The notes under the pieces were generated by a model, which saw only the letters and a program-made list of their open reading frames with translations, did not search any database and was not told the origin of the DNA. A DNA stretch of 64,000 nucleotides from Paenibacillus dauci (GTDB lineage Bacteria; Bacillota; Bacilli; Paenibacillales; Paenibacillaceae): assembly GCF_000971985.1 (NCBI RefSeq), contig NZ_KQ040801.1, forward strand, positions 1-64,000, read 5' to 3'. A program made the position numbers and the translations under genes. This document shows, one piece after another, positions 25,956-35,024 of the stretch (within the stretch, counting starts at the first letter, position 1; every line of letters starts with the position of its first letter).

Positions 25956-26477
25956 TTAGACACCAGCATCGGTCTGGGGCTTAGTCGTATGTGATTGCGT
26001 ATTCTTACGGGCCAAACGTGATTTCAAACGAATCAACCGTGGCCTATTGTACCGCTGAATCAAACAAAACGGGATCTGAACGATCACATTGACTATCGCG
26101 CAAATCAGAGCGACATTCGCATAGCTGCTTGGATTCACCCATATGCAAGCAAAGCCCAATACAGCCATGCACCAATGCCCGACTTCGCCATATTTCGTTT
26201 CTAAAATAAATCGATCTGTATATTCCAAGGTAAGTGTCTCATGGAGTTCTTTCTTTTGGAATTTCCATAACCCGCCGCCTTCTGGAAGCTTATCTTTCCA
26301 CCGATCAAGATGAATTTTTTTATATAATTTTCTTTCGAAAGAATGTTCCGTAAAAAACCAATCATTTTTTTCGTACCAGGACTTGGGCAAGAATCGAACC
26401 ACATGAGCTGTGCCAAGGCAGCAGACTAACCAAAACAGCGTATTGATTACGATCATCCACACAATAAAACTACTCAT
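25956..26477 (-). CDS. CrtO-like membrane acyltransferase family protein
   Basis: A 173-residue membrane protein resembling glycosyl-4,4'-diaponeurosporenoate acyltransferase (CrtO) of staphylococcal carotenoid synthesis. Similarities: an N-terminal helix (5-25), FFTEHSFERKLYKKI then RWKDKLP (CrtO has a similar FxFE...WKxKxxD block), ILETKYGEVGHW (CrtO: IETKRAELIHW), two further helices (about 103-140) and the C-terminal QRYNRPRLIRL, nearly identical to CrtO. AGGGTGG precedes the ATG. No other carotenoid genes are in the window, so the substrate may be a different glycolipid. Many CrtO-like proteins occur in bacteria without this pathway. Confidence 0.7.
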   Translation of the reverse strand: MSSFIVWMIVINTLFWLVCCLGTAHVVRFLPKSWYEKNDWFFTEHSFERKLYKKIHLDRWKDKLPEGGGLWKFQKKELHETLTLEYTDRFILETKYGEVGHWCMAVLGFACIWVNPSSYANVALICAIVNVIVQIPFCLIQRYNRPRLIRLKSRLARKNTQSHTTKPQTDAGV

Positions 26478-26584
26478 GTACCACCACCCTTCCCTCTTGC
26501 TTCTCTTCCGCTTCCTTATGTATTCACCCGTTTCAACATATAAAACGGATGATGGATTCGCTACATTTTAAGCACATTACTATT

Positions 26585-27514
26585 TTAACTAGAGTAAATC
26601 GAACAATACGTTCGTTCAAAATTCCCTGCCAGCAGATCCTCCTTGCGAATGAAAAAATGGATGCAGCCTGCATCCCACCAGAGGAATCCAATATCTCGGT
26701 TACTGTCCACCTCAAGCAGCATCAGCATCTCATCAATCTCCTGATCCACCTTTTGTTCATCTCCGCCAAAGTGCTGAATCATGCGCTTTTTGTCTTTTTC
26801 CTGATTATACGTATGCTTCCCAGTATGCAAATACGATGCCGCGACGAACTCGTGATCCCCATGCTGTCCATCACCGTAGCCGAGCATTTTGCCGATCACA
26901 TGTTCAGGTTCCCAGCCCATCTCTTCGGTGAGCAGCAGATAGTTTTCTGCGGTCTCTTCTGTAATCTCTTCATCATCCAGATTATAGACTTCACTATATC
27001 CGTAATTCGGGAATTCAACTCTGGCCTGTGCATGCACCTGGTAAGGTAAAAACGGCTCCTCTGCTTCCTCTTCCAGTATCGTCAGACCATCCGGCTCATA
27101 ACAGGTTAATAGCGAAGTATCCATACCTGACCAGTACAGCACACGGTGTTCGATGTTATAAGCAGGCTCGTCTTGGCCTACGAAAAAGTACAGCATCCCC
27201 TGCGCAGGAAGCAGCGATCCAGGAATTGCGCCATGAGCTGAGTCCTTGATCTCCGCAGTAATCTGTGACAGGTTTAGCTGAGCGACCAATGTCATCCATT
27301 CGCCACCTTGACTTCGCGGCCACTCCATACCTGCTGGCAGATCCGGACTGCCTCCAAAGCGTGAACAGCCGGTCTGACCGTTGCCGCCTTCACCGCGTAC
27401 CATTTTGACCACTGGACGCTGATGTTCTCGCAGATAGTTTTCTAATTCAGGGACTTCATATCGTTCCATGAGCTGCTTCAACTCTTCGTCTGATAATAGA
27501 TTGCTGTATTCCAT
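26585..27514 (-). CDS. ywqG: YwqG-like DUF1963 protein
   Basis: A 309-residue soluble protein of the YwqG/DUF1963 family, unknown function. Family marks are SRFGGSPDLPAGMEWPRSQGG (first 20 shown as SRFGGSPDLPAGMEWPRSQG), LVAQLNLSQI, MLYFFVGQDEP, and the late KMLGYGDGQHGDHEF and DSNRDIGFLWWDAGCIHFF. The start at 27514 has GAGG six bases upstream; a TTG four codons earlier is too near AAAGGAG. Such genes are often adjacent to immunity or toxin loci in Firmicutes, though no toxin is seen next to this one. Confidence 0.85.
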   Translation of the reverse strand: MEYSNLLSDEELKQLMERYEVPELENYLREHQRPVVKMVRGEGGNGQTGCSRFGGSPDLPAGMEWPRSQGGEWMTLVAQLNLSQITAEIKDSAHGAIPGSLLPAQGMLYFFVGQDEPAYNIEHRVLYWSGMDTSLLTCYEPDGLTILEEEAEEPFLPYQVHAQARVEFPNYGYSEVYNLDDEEITEETAENYLLLTEEMGWEPEHVIGKMLGYGDGQHGDHEFVAASYLHTGKHTYNQEKDKKRMIQHFGGDEQKVDQEIDEMLMLLEVDSNRDIGFLWWDAGCIHFFIRKEDLLAGNFERTYCSIYSS

Positions 27515-27878
27515 CGTAATCCTCAATCTCCTTTACACTTGGATAGGTATGATTCTGGATAACAGTTCTAATGCATATACAGCAAAAGATGTCGTACAGG
27601 CAGGTAAATATATGTATTTGAACGTACTTGAATATACTTGGATGTACTTACGTGTCATTGACGATACTGTTCATCTCCACTGTATCTATTATACTCTGAT
27701 TTTTGGCAACAGCAAAAAGCTCCCATCCACTTGGCAGAGACATTTCCATGTAGAAACGTCAACGATAGAGTGTACAGGAGCTGTTATGAGCTTGAGTCAG
27801 TCATACAATTAGTTAAATCTAAATTCTACACTATCCATCATAACTATCAGATAAGAGAACAGCGGATTAGATCAGTCG
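27515..27878. other. Intergenic region
   Basis: 364 bp. It contains ACTTG/TACTT direct motifs at about 27615-27655 and the possible dgkB terminator at 27716-27782. No gene is supported. Confidence 0.4.
27716..27782 (-). terminator. Possible terminator after dgkB
   Basis: Outer arms AGCTCC and GGGAGCT lie far apart around an inner hairpin (GACGTTTC/GAAATGTC) and are followed on the minus strand by TTTTTGC. Long loop, so low confidence. Confidence 0.35.
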
Positions 27879-28778
27879 TTACTTATCATCCGCGAAGATA
27901 CGCAGCTTGTGCTTCATCACTTCAAAATGGCCCGGCAGACTACCGCCCAGCTCTCCATCCAGATTAAGCATGACTTCATCCGCTCGTGGGGCTTCGATAT
28001 CCAGCTTGCTTGTCCGGAAATAGAGTACCTTGGGATCGTCCAGATGCTCACCGCGCAGCGCCATCGTGACGAGGCGGATAAACTCGGCCAGATTGCATTT
28101 GCGTACTGCCAGCACATCAAATAGTCCATCGTCGATCCGCGCATCCGGCGCGAGCTTCTCAAAGCCGCCGACCGAATTCGTATTAGCCACGAGGAAGATC
28201 ATGAACTGGTCATGGATGGTCTCCATGCCCTCAGCCCGTATAATCAGCTCGGTAGGCGCCAGATTGACCATTTTCTCGATGCCCTTCATGTAATAGGCCA
28301 TCTGTCCAATCATCGTCTTGAGCTTGCTGGGCACCTCATACGTCAGCTCGGTAAAGGAACCACCGCCCGCGATATTGATAAAGTAACGGTCGTTGACCTT
28401 ACCAATATCGATTGGACGCGACTGCTGGCGGATGACCAGATCACAGTACTGCTCCCAGTTGCGCGAGATTCCCAGCGCACGGGATAGATCGTTGGTTGTT
28501 CCCAGCGGGAAAATGCCCAGCGGCGGCGGGTTGTCGTAAGCAGCCATGCCATTGATCACTTCGTAGATCGTTCCATCGCCACCAGCGGCAATGATCATAT
28601 CGTAACCGCCGCGTTCAATTGCTTCCATGGCAGCCACCGTCGCATCGGATTCACCTGTCGTTGCATGACAGCTGGCCTCGATGCCTCCCTCGTCCAGACG
28701 CTTCAGGATATCCGCCAGACGGCGTCTCATCTCTTCACGACCGGAAGTCGGGTTATAGATTAACCTCGCTCTTTTCAT
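27879..28778 (-). CDS. dgkB: Diacylglycerol kinase DgkB/YegS-type lipid kinase
   Basis: A 299-residue soluble lipid kinase that phosphorylates diacylglycerol to phosphatidic acid and returns it to phospholipid synthesis when lipoteichoic acid synthesis releases it. Visible: LIYNPTSGREEMRRRL (nucleotide region), AAGGDGTIYEVINGM (GGDGT at 66-70), FPLGTTNDLSRAL, INIAGGGSFTELTY, and LDGELGGSLPG near the C-terminus. The start at 28778 has AGGTGG seven bases upstream; the ATG at 28784 is only one base from it. Last gene of a yerC-cbiX-dgkB run on one strand. Confidence 0.92.
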   Translation of the reverse strand: MKRARLIYNPTSGREEMRRRLADILKRLDEGGIEASCHATTGESDATVAAMEAIERGGYDMIIAAGGDGTIYEVINGMAAYDNPPPLGIFPLGTTNDLSRALGISRNWEQYCDLVIRQQSRPIDIGKVNDRYFINIAGGGSFTELTYEVPSKLKTMIGQMAYYMKGIEKMVNLAPTELIIRAEGMETIHDQFMIFLVANTNSVGGFEKLAPDARIDDGLFDVLAVRKCNLAEFIRLVTMALRGEHLDDPKVLYFRTSKLDIEAPRADEVMLNLDGELGGSLPGHFEVMKHKLRIFADDK

Positions 28779-28868
28779 GTTCATGCCACCTAATATTGTT
28801 GTGATTCGCCTGTTGTGCAGATCATAGAGGCAGCGCTAACTACCCGATCCGGTCAGGCCGGCTATGTC

Positions 28869-29642
28869 CTATTCTACAACCTGAAGCTGCTGCATCAGAA
28901 GTTCTACCTGACGCTCCATCCAGTGGGACAGCCGCGGATGCGGCAGCAGCGCTTCACCGGCATATTCATAGCTTAACCCTTCAATACGCCCCGGAATCAC
29001 AGACCGCAGGAAAATGCCCGAGCTCAGGAACAGTGGCGCAATCAGCACGCGATAGCCACGGCTTGTCCACTCTTCGGTCTTGGCACGCAGACTGTCCGGA
29101 TTCAGCAGCGCATAATCGGCATGAGCCGTACCGCTGATATGTCCAACACGCTCGGCAAGCGACGAGATGCCCTTTTCCCAGCGATGGCGGAATCCATCAT
29201 GGATACTGCCATGACCAACTACCAGCACTGTCTCCTCCTGCGGGACAGTGGACAGATGCTTGACCTTGTCCCATACCATATGGGCAATATCATCATCGTC
29301 ATCTACCGGATAACCAAAGTGCACATTGGCTCTAATGGTAAACGGTTCCAGATCTGTCTCCCGATCCGGTTCTGCCTTTACGCCCAGTGCGTAGGCAATC
29401 TCATCCATATGTGTACTGCCGGAGGACACGAACAGCGGAATAACGAGCAGATCAGTCACTCCCTGTCCCTCCAGTTCATCAATCCCGTCCTGTATGAATC
29501 GTCCCGGAACATTGTCCAGATAGACGGAACTTACAGGCAGATCGGCAGGAAAGGAGGTGTTTGCTACTGCATCATCAATCCAGTGCATCCATGTCGGGTC
29601 CGGCGATCCATGACTGATTATCAATACACCCGGTTTCATCAT
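28869..29642 (-). CDS. Sirohydrochlorin chelatase-like CbiX family protein
   Basis: A 257-residue protein of the CbiX/SirB family, which inserts cobalt or iron into sirohydrochlorin. Two half-domains are visible, each with the family pattern: VLIISHGSPDPTW plus LLVIPLFVSSGSTHMDEI in the first half, and VLVVGHGSIHDGFR plus VLIAPLFLSSGIFLRSVIPG in the second. A run of Asp (VDDDDD, about 115) may bind metal. Starts 2 bp after yerC, with GGGGAG upstream. No tetrapyrrole genes are nearby, so the substrate is uncertain. Confidence 0.82.
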   Translation of the reverse strand: MMKPGVLIISHGSPDPTWMHWIDDAVANTSFPADLPVSSVYLDNVPGRFIQDGIDELEGQGVTDLLVIPLFVSSGSTHMDEIAYALGVKAEPDRETDLEPFTIRANVHFGYPVDDDDDIAHMVWDKVKHLSTVPQEETVLVVGHGSIHDGFRHRWEKGISSLAERVGHISGTAHADYALLNPDSLRAKTEEWTSRGYRVLIAPLFLSSGIFLRSVIPGRIEGLSYEYAGEALLPHPRLSHWMERQVELLMQQLQVVE

Positions 29643-29644
29643 GA

Positions 29645-29935
29645 TTATCTCCCCAGACGCTCCAGCGTCATTTTGTATCCGTCATTACCATAGTTCAGGC
29701 AGCGTTTGACACGGGAAATGGTCGCTGTACTCGCGCCAGTCTCCGCTTCGATCTGATTATACGTTGCGCCTTTGCCCAGCATACGAGCTACTTCCAGACG
29801 CTGGGACAGCGATTGAATCTCGTTCACTGTGCACAAGTCATCAAAAAACACATAACATTCTTCCAGGTTTTTGAGCGTCAGGATCGCTTCGAATAATTGA
29901 TCGACACTTTTATCATCAAGTTTTTTAAGTTGCAC
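29645..29935 (-). CDS. yerC: YerC/TrpR-like DNA-binding protein
   Basis: A 96-residue protein of the YerC/YecD family, related in fold to TrpR. The helix-turn-helix is RLEVARMLGKGATYNQIEAE, followed by TGASTATISRVKRCLNYG. Preceding helices KLDDKSVDQLFEAILTLKNL give dimer contacts. GTG start with AGGGGA upstream. The effector and targets of this family are not well defined. First gene of a three-gene run with the CbiX-like and DgkB-like genes. Confidence 0.9.
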   Translation of the reverse strand: MQLKKLDDKSVDQLFEAILTLKNLEECYVFFDDLCTVNEIQSLSQRLEVARMLGKGATYNQIEAETGASTATISRVKRCLNYGNDGYKMTLERLGR

Positions 29936-30071
29936 GATTAGATCATCCCCTACTACGGTTAATGTAATTTCATTGTATAGATTACCATTTGTTTTTTCAA
30001 GCGTTAACGATGTACAGTATCACAGAATCAGCACGTCTTCTTCATAAAATCTTCCAAAATTACCGTACAGC

Positions 30072-31034
30072 TTATTTAAACCATCCCCGGCGCTGGAATA
30101 GCAGCATCATGCACCCGCCCAGCAGGAACATTAGCAGCAGCACGCCAAAGTAACCATATTTCCAATGCAGTTCCGGCATAAATTCAAAGTTCATCCCATA
30201 AATACCTGCGATCAGTGTCAACGGCATAAAGATGGTCGTAATGACCGTTAGTGTCTTCATGATCGTGTTCATCCGGTTGGAGTTGAGCGAGATATAGCTG
30301 TCACGCAGATCCGATGTCATCTCGCGGTCCGCTTCGATCATATCGGATAATTTAAGCAGATGATCATAGATATCGCCAAAGTAGGAATGGTGCTCATCGA
30401 CCTTCTGCATATGCTGGGAGTTCACAACCCGGTACATCAGATCGCGCATCGGTACCACAGTGCGGCGTAGCTTGAGCAGACGTGAACGCAGAGCAAATAC
30501 CTGTGCCAGCAGTTCATCGACCGCTTCATCAGGTCCCAGACTCTCCAGTTCGTTCAGTTCATCTTCGATATCGAATACACACGGGAAATACTCGTCGACA
30601 ATTTTGTCGATAATAATATACGCTGCTGCTACCGGTCCACGCATCCATTTGGGACGCTTGCCGGTACGATAGCTCAGTACCCTTTCCCAGGCAGAATCGA
30701 CTTCCGGCTGCTTCTGATGATGGAAGGAGACGAGCAGATGCTCACCAATGAACAGATCCACCTCTTCCACATTCAGCGTATCCCTTTTCACCGCATGCAA
30801 TACCATAAATTCCACACCGGTATAATAATCCATCTTGGGCCGCTGCAGCAGATGCATACAGTCTTCCACAGCCAGCGGATGAAAGTCAAAAAAGGTGGTC
30901 AACAGCTCTGATTCCTCTTCGGTAGGACGATCCATATCGACCCAGCACCACAAATAATCGCCGGATTTCACTTTCTCCAGCGGTACATCTTCCACAATCA
31001 TATGTTCATGCGTAACGCCCATTATACGTATCAC
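30072..31034 (-). CDS. corA: CorA family magnesium transporter
   Basis: A 320-residue divalent cation channel. A long cytoplasmic N-domain (1-255, with HPLAVEDCMHLLQRPKMDYY) ends in a long stalk helix (SYISLNSNRMNTIMKTLTVI). Two C-terminal helices follow; the signature YGMNF is at about 279-283 after the first, and the basic RRGW end is cytoplasmic. GTG start seven bases after AGAGG. Transports Mg2+ in most members; Co2+ or Zn2+ efflux occurs in some. It follows the pit gene on the same strand but is separated by a terminator. Confidence 0.93.
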   Translation of the reverse strand: MIRIMGVTHEHMIVEDVPLEKVKSGDYLWCWVDMDRPTEEESELLTTFFDFHPLAVEDCMHLLQRPKMDYYTGVEFMVLHAVKRDTLNVEEVDLFIGEHLLVSFHHQKQPEVDSAWERVLSYRTGKRPKWMRGPVAAAYIIIDKIVDEYFPCVFDIEDELNELESLGPDEAVDELLAQVFALRSRLLKLRRTVVPMRDLMYRVVNSQHMQKVDEHHSYFGDIYDHLLKLSDMIEADREMTSDLRDSYISLNSNRMNTIMKTLTVITTIFMPLTLIAGIYGMNFEFMPELHWKYGYFGVLLLMFLLGGCMMLLFQRRGWFK

Positions 31035-31079
31035 GGTTCGACCTCTTTTCTCGGAAATCAGATAAGGCTAGAATCGCAT

Positions 31080-31108
31080 AAAAAACCGCCGTTCGCAAGA
31101 AACGGCGG
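31080..31108 (-). terminator. Terminator of the pit operon
   Basis: Eight-base arms CCGCCGTT (31086-31093) and AACGGCGG (31101-31108) with six T on the minus strand. Confidence 0.9.
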
Positions 31109-31138
31109 AATCGTTCAAACGGATATACGAGTAGAAGC

Positions 31139-32140
31139 TTAGAACAGATCGAACATGACTTTGTAAATAATTCCGGACAGTGTTGCCGCAATAGGAATGG
31201 TCACTACCCAGGCAATAACGATCCGGCCTGCCAGTCCCCATTTCACTTCACGGAAGCGTTTGGCGGCGCCTACACCGAGAATTGCGGAAGTTACCGCATG
31301 GGTTGTACTTACCGGCAGGTGAGTCAGTGTAGCTGTAAAGATAACCGTCGCGGATGTCGCATCAGCGGCAAATCCGTTGATCGGCTCGATTTTGAAAATC
31401 TTGGTACCCATCGTTTTGATAATTTTCCATCCACCAACAGAAGTACCGAGTGCCATCGCAGTCGCGGCAGAGATTTTGACCCAGAGCGGAACTTCCAGAT
31501 GATCCTGGACATTTGCCGCTACGAGAGCAAAAGTGATAATCCCCATTGCTTTCTGCGCATCATTCGTACCATGGGAAAAGGATTGCAGGGCTGCCGTCAG
31601 AATCTGCATCGTCCGGAAGCCTTTGTTCACCGAGTGCGGGCTGCGCTTGGCGAAGATCCATTTCAGAATATGCATAACGATAAAACCAATCACAAAAGCG
31701 ATAAGCGGAGACAACAGCAGACCTTCGACGATCTTGATAAATCCGCTCCAATTGACAGAACTTGAACCTGCTCCGACAAAGACAGCTCCTGCCAATGCAC
31801 CAATCAGTGCATGGGAGGATGAGGATGGAATCCCGAACCACCAGGTCGCGAGGTTCCAGATAATCGCTGCGATCAGCGTCGCTATAACGATTGGTATCCC
31901 ATTTTCCAGCGTCGCCGGATCGGCTACACTGCCGCCAATTGTCTTGGCAACACCGGTGAATGTAATCGCACCGAGGAAGTTCATGATCGCAGCCATCAAA
32001 ATGGCAGTACGCGGCGGCAGTGCCCGGGTGGACACCGATGTGGCAATTGCATTAGCCGTATCATGGAAGCCGTTAATAAAATCAAACGCCAGTGCCAGGA
32101 ATACGACAATACATAGCACGAATATTGAGGTTTCTACCAT
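31139..32140 (-). CDS. pit: Inorganic phosphate transporter, PiT family
   Basis: A 333-residue low-affinity phosphate permease driven by proton or sodium gradient. It has about 10-11 helices. The two PiT signature repeats are visible: FINGFHDTANAIATSVSTRAL (first 20: FINGFHDTANAIATSVSTRA) near the N-terminus and FSHGTNDAQKAMGII in the second half; both carry the conserved HD/ND core. Ends in VTSAILGVGAAKRFREVKWG then the last helices. The ribosome site is weak. It follows the DUF47 gene by about 215 bp on the same strand, the standard pair for PiT systems. Confidence 0.93.
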   Translation of the reverse strand: MVETSIFVLCIVVFLALAFDFINGFHDTANAIATSVSTRALPPRTAILMAAIMNFLGAITFTGVAKTIGGSVADPATLENGIPIVIATLIAAIIWNLATWWFGIPSSSSHALIGALAGAVFVGAGSSSVNWSGFIKIVEGLLLSPLIAFVIGFIVMHILKWIFAKRSPHSVNKGFRTMQILTAALQSFSHGTNDAQKAMGIITFALVAANVQDHLEVPLWVKISAATAMALGTSVGGWKIIKTMGTKIFKIEPINGFAADATSATVIFTATLTHLPVSTTHAVTSAILGVGAAKRFREVKWGLAGRIVIAWVVTIPIAATLSGIIYKVMFDLF

Positions 32141-32301
32141 AGTTGTTCATCACACAGGATTTCTCCCCACTCCTATTGGCAGAGAAGCTGTATGATACTA
32201 CCTCCTTAATTATCTTAAGATTTTGCAATCGCGGCAAAATCCGAATCTTCTGTTAGCATCAATAATCTGTTCCTAAAAGTAGCTCAGTTTCTGCCAGGTG
32301 A

Positions 32302-32350
32302 CAAAAGAAAAACGAACCAGCTCGTCTATATGTCGGTTCGGTTTCTTTCC
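32302..32350 (-). terminator. Possible attenuator between the DUF47 and pit genes
   Basis: Arms AACGAACC (32311-32318) and GGTTCG (32335-32340) extend with mismatches and end in a T-rich stretch on the minus strand (GTTTTTCTTTTG). It could reduce read-through into pit. Confidence 0.45.
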
Positions 32351-32354
32351 GGTA

Positions 32355-32969
32355 TCAGGAATTGCTCATAACGATCGATTCCAGCATATTGGCTACGTCT
32401 TCGCAAGAATCTGTCGTATTCTCCAGACGTTCGTAGATTTCTTTGCGTTTGATCAATTCGATAGGGTCTGTAATAGTAGCAAACAGTTCCGTGATGCATT
32501 TGCGCATGATATCATCGCCCTGGTTCTCCAGATCATTCAGGCGGATCGAGTGCTCACGGATCGGCAGCAGTTTTTTCTGGGAAAGCAGTTGGATCGCTTT
32601 TTGAATCTCATAGGCACACTCGCGCAGGATTTCTGCAAAGGCATTGATATACTGGTCCGGCTTGTTCAGATGATACATCTCGAAGCGGGAAGCACAGGCT
32701 TCAAGACCGTCCATTACATCATCCATTTTGGTCGTGAGTTCCATGATATCGTCGCGCTCCAGCGGCGTGATGAACGTCTTATTCAACTCGGTGATGATCG
32801 TATGGGTATACGTATCGCACTGATTCTCATAATCCTTCATCGTTTTGGTAAACTGTGGAATGTCTTGAAGGCTTGCGACCTGCTCTGCGAAGTAATCCGC
32901 AGCCTGTACCAGGCTATCTGCCATATTCTCCAGCGTCTCAAAAAAGATATCCTTCTTTTTAATACGCAT
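32355..32969 (-). CDS. DUF47 (PhoU-like) Pit accessory protein
   Basis: A 204-residue all-helical protein of the DUF47/PhoU-like family. It starts MRIKKKDIFFETLENMADSL and shows CDTYTHTIITELNKTFITPL, then ERDDIMELTTKMDDVMDGLE, and later IKRKEIYERLENTTDSCEDV, all with the acidic residues used by PhoU-like proteins to hold metal. It partners PiT permeases and probably gates or regulates phosphate uptake. AAGGGG precedes the ATG. Located directly upstream of pit on the same strand. Confidence 0.9.
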   Translation of the reverse strand: MRIKKKDIFFETLENMADSLVQAADYFAEQVASLQDIPQFTKTMKDYENQCDTYTHTIITELNKTFITPLERDDIMELTTKMDDVMDGLEACASRFEMYHLNKPDQYINAFAEILRECAYEIQKAIQLLSQKKLLPIREHSIRLNDLENQGDDIMRKCITELFATITDPIELIKRKEIYERLENTTDSCEDVANMLESIVMSNS

Positions 32970-33164
32970 TCCTATAACCCCTTTTCGAAATTTTGCCGAA
33001 AAATGTCGTAAAATCGCATTTTAAGCACAATTCTGGCTTTGATAACAACCTTTGTTATCTTATCAATCCGTGTGCGGTTTTGTAAAGAATAGCTTAACAA
33101 ATAATCTACAATTCTCATACAAACTTCAGCTGTTCTTTATATCATTACACCGAAAGTCTTAATT

Positions 33165-34334
33165 TTATCCATTATTCTCCATTTTTTTACCGTCAATTGT
33201 AAGGTGACTGTCAAATGAAGGGCTATTCGGCACAATATTGTAGTAAGTGACGCCGGGAACGAGCGGGGTCTCCTGACCGTCGCTTCGGAACCGAATTACA
33301 TCCCCTTTCGTGCGGCTCCATTCACCGCGAATCATCCGCCCCTGCTGGAACATTAGCGCTTTGCCGCCGGCATCCAGATTAAGACTGAGACGTCCCACAT
33401 CATCCAGCACTTTGTAATCCGCACCCATTACGATTACATTGGCAGCGGTCAGTGGCTGCTTGGTGTTCAGATCGATATGCGGCTTGTTATTCATGCTTCG
33501 GGTATACAGGCCGCTGGCTGAATCATACGTGTAGCCGACCGTATAGCTATCGAGCAGATACTTGAGCTGTATGGAATTCACCTGCTCTGCATCGGAGGCA
33601 GACGCTGGAGAATTATCTGCGGCAGTAGAATTAGCCGCTTCACCGGTTGTATGTTCTGTACTCACTGCATCTTTGGATGAGTTATCCTCGGCTGGCAGGA
33701 ACGGATAGACCGGCAGGGTTACCTGCTCCGTGTATCCTTTACCCGCTGCTGCTTTGCGCAGCTTTTGCTCATTGGTATACAGATTATGAGGTGCCTTGCG
33801 GCTGGAATCACGCCAGAATGGAGCGCTGGCGTTAGTGATTTCGTCGAGATGTTCCTTGTTTCCATTTTGCAAAATCGCGTAGGCATCCGTACTGCCGCCG
33901 GCATGGACGAGCAGCCCATTAACCGTCTCCCCGAGAGTAATCAGATATGGACGGATGCTGCGTACCGGACCGATCGTAGCGTCACCGTGGTAACTCTGAT
34001 AAATGGCGACCAGACGGGTAATCCCTCCCTCGGCCAGCACTTCATAGATCATATCCGCTTCGGCAAGACCGGACTGCGGCCTTGCTGCTGGTGCGTTGTT
34101 AATCATAACTGCTACAGGACGCGCCGGATCAGGCTTTTTGACCGCAAGACCGGTGAGCGGCGCAGTATAAGCCGGTGCCTGTACTGCCGGTTCCGGTGCA
34201 GGCTCTGCTTGTTCCGGAGCGGGTACGGCAGTGGGCGGCGGAGCAGCAACTTCCTCCGACTGACAGGCAGTCAGGCTGATGCCGAGCACAACAGGCATCA
34301 ATCCTTTGAAAAATGGCAACCTGGTAATTTTCAT
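33165..34334 (-). CDS. yerB: YerB-like DUF3048 lipoprotein
   Basis: A 389-residue lipoprotein. The lipobox is LTAC with Cys at 24. A Pro/Ala/Glu linker (about 28-58) precedes the first DUF3048 region (VMINNAPAARPQSGLAEADM, GGITRLVAIYQS, IGPVRSIRPYLI, GGSTDAYAIL). A second, low-complexity insert at about 215-250 (Ser, Ala, Asn, Glu) separates it from the C-terminal domain (GLYTRSMNNKPHIDLNT, QGRMIRGEWSRTKGDVIRF). Start at 34334, five bases after AGGAGG; an adjacent ATG at 34337 is nearer. The family resembles B. subtilis YerB, whose function is unclear. Confidence 0.88.
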   Translation of the reverse strand: MKITRLPFFKGLMPVVLGISLTACQSEEVAAPPPTAVPAPEQAEPAPEPAVQAPAYTAPLTGLAVKKPDPARPVAVMINNAPAARPQSGLAEADMIYEVLAEGGITRLVAIYQSYHGDATIGPVRSIRPYLITLGETVNGLLVHAGGSTDAYAILQNGNKEHLDEITNASAPFWRDSSRKAPHNLYTNEQKLRKAAAGKGYTEQVTLPVYPFLPAEDNSSKDAVSTEHTTGEAANSTAADNSPASASDAEQVNSIQLKYLLDSYTVGYTYDSASGLYTRSMNNKPHIDLNTKQPLTAANVIVMGADYKVLDDVGRLSLNLDAGGKALMFQQGRMIRGEWSRTKGDVIRFRSDGQETPLVPGVTYYNIVPNSPSFDSHLTIDGKKMENNG

Positions 34335-35024
34335 CATATCCTCCTCTGAATAAAGGACGCAGCAGAGAAAGCAGCCAGCGTGACAACAGCGCATCGGCTG
34401 CAGACAAGAGCATTTCTCTCATCATCCCAAACCGCAACGTCAGGCATGAGCAGAAACCCAATGAACACAGCTGCTATATCAAATCATATACCACGCAGGT
34501 GAATTCCCTGTGAACCAGATCATAGAGAGCAATACATAAATACTGCAGTCGGCTGGATCGATGGATCTGCTGTTCTGTTATGTCCTTGTAATAGGCGTTT
34601 CTACGGATTATGTACGTTTGTATTCATCTCCTGACGGATTACCGAATACAAGCAAGCAGTTTCAGACAATATATCCATTATATACATAGCTGTAGCAATG
34701 GGAGAACCGAAAAGATCAGATTTGGCAAATTTCTGTCTCATTTGGAAAGCATATCGCACAGACAAATAAGCGGTCTGGTATTGCACAGACGAGATACCTA
34801 TCCCAACCATAAAGTAACAAATCATATGAATATGCTATTTTTTACAAACTCTAAAGTTTAAGCTCCTTAATCATAAAATATTAAAAATTAAGCTAGATTG
34901 TGATTTTCGTTACATATTAAAATTTAGGAATGTTTTAAGATAAAACCATGAAAGAGACAATCATCACATAACATCACAGCATTAACAAAATAGCTTGATA
35001 CTATACTTAAGGGGTGCATCAATT
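34335..35024. other. Long intergenic region between divergent genes
   Basis: 690 bp without a supported gene. A 74-codon frame on the minus strand (34825-34601) and an 83-codon frame on the plus strand (34610-34861) overlap each other, lack ribosome sites and look like chance. The last 200 bp are AT-rich and should hold the doxX promoter; TTGTGA at about 34900 followed by TTAAAA-type hexamers is a candidate. Confidence 0.35.

Noticed and set aside
34601-34861. Two opposing frames of 74 and 83 codons in the long intergenic region
   Set aside because: They overlap each other, lack ribosome sites and have unstructured, Ser/Tyr-rich products.
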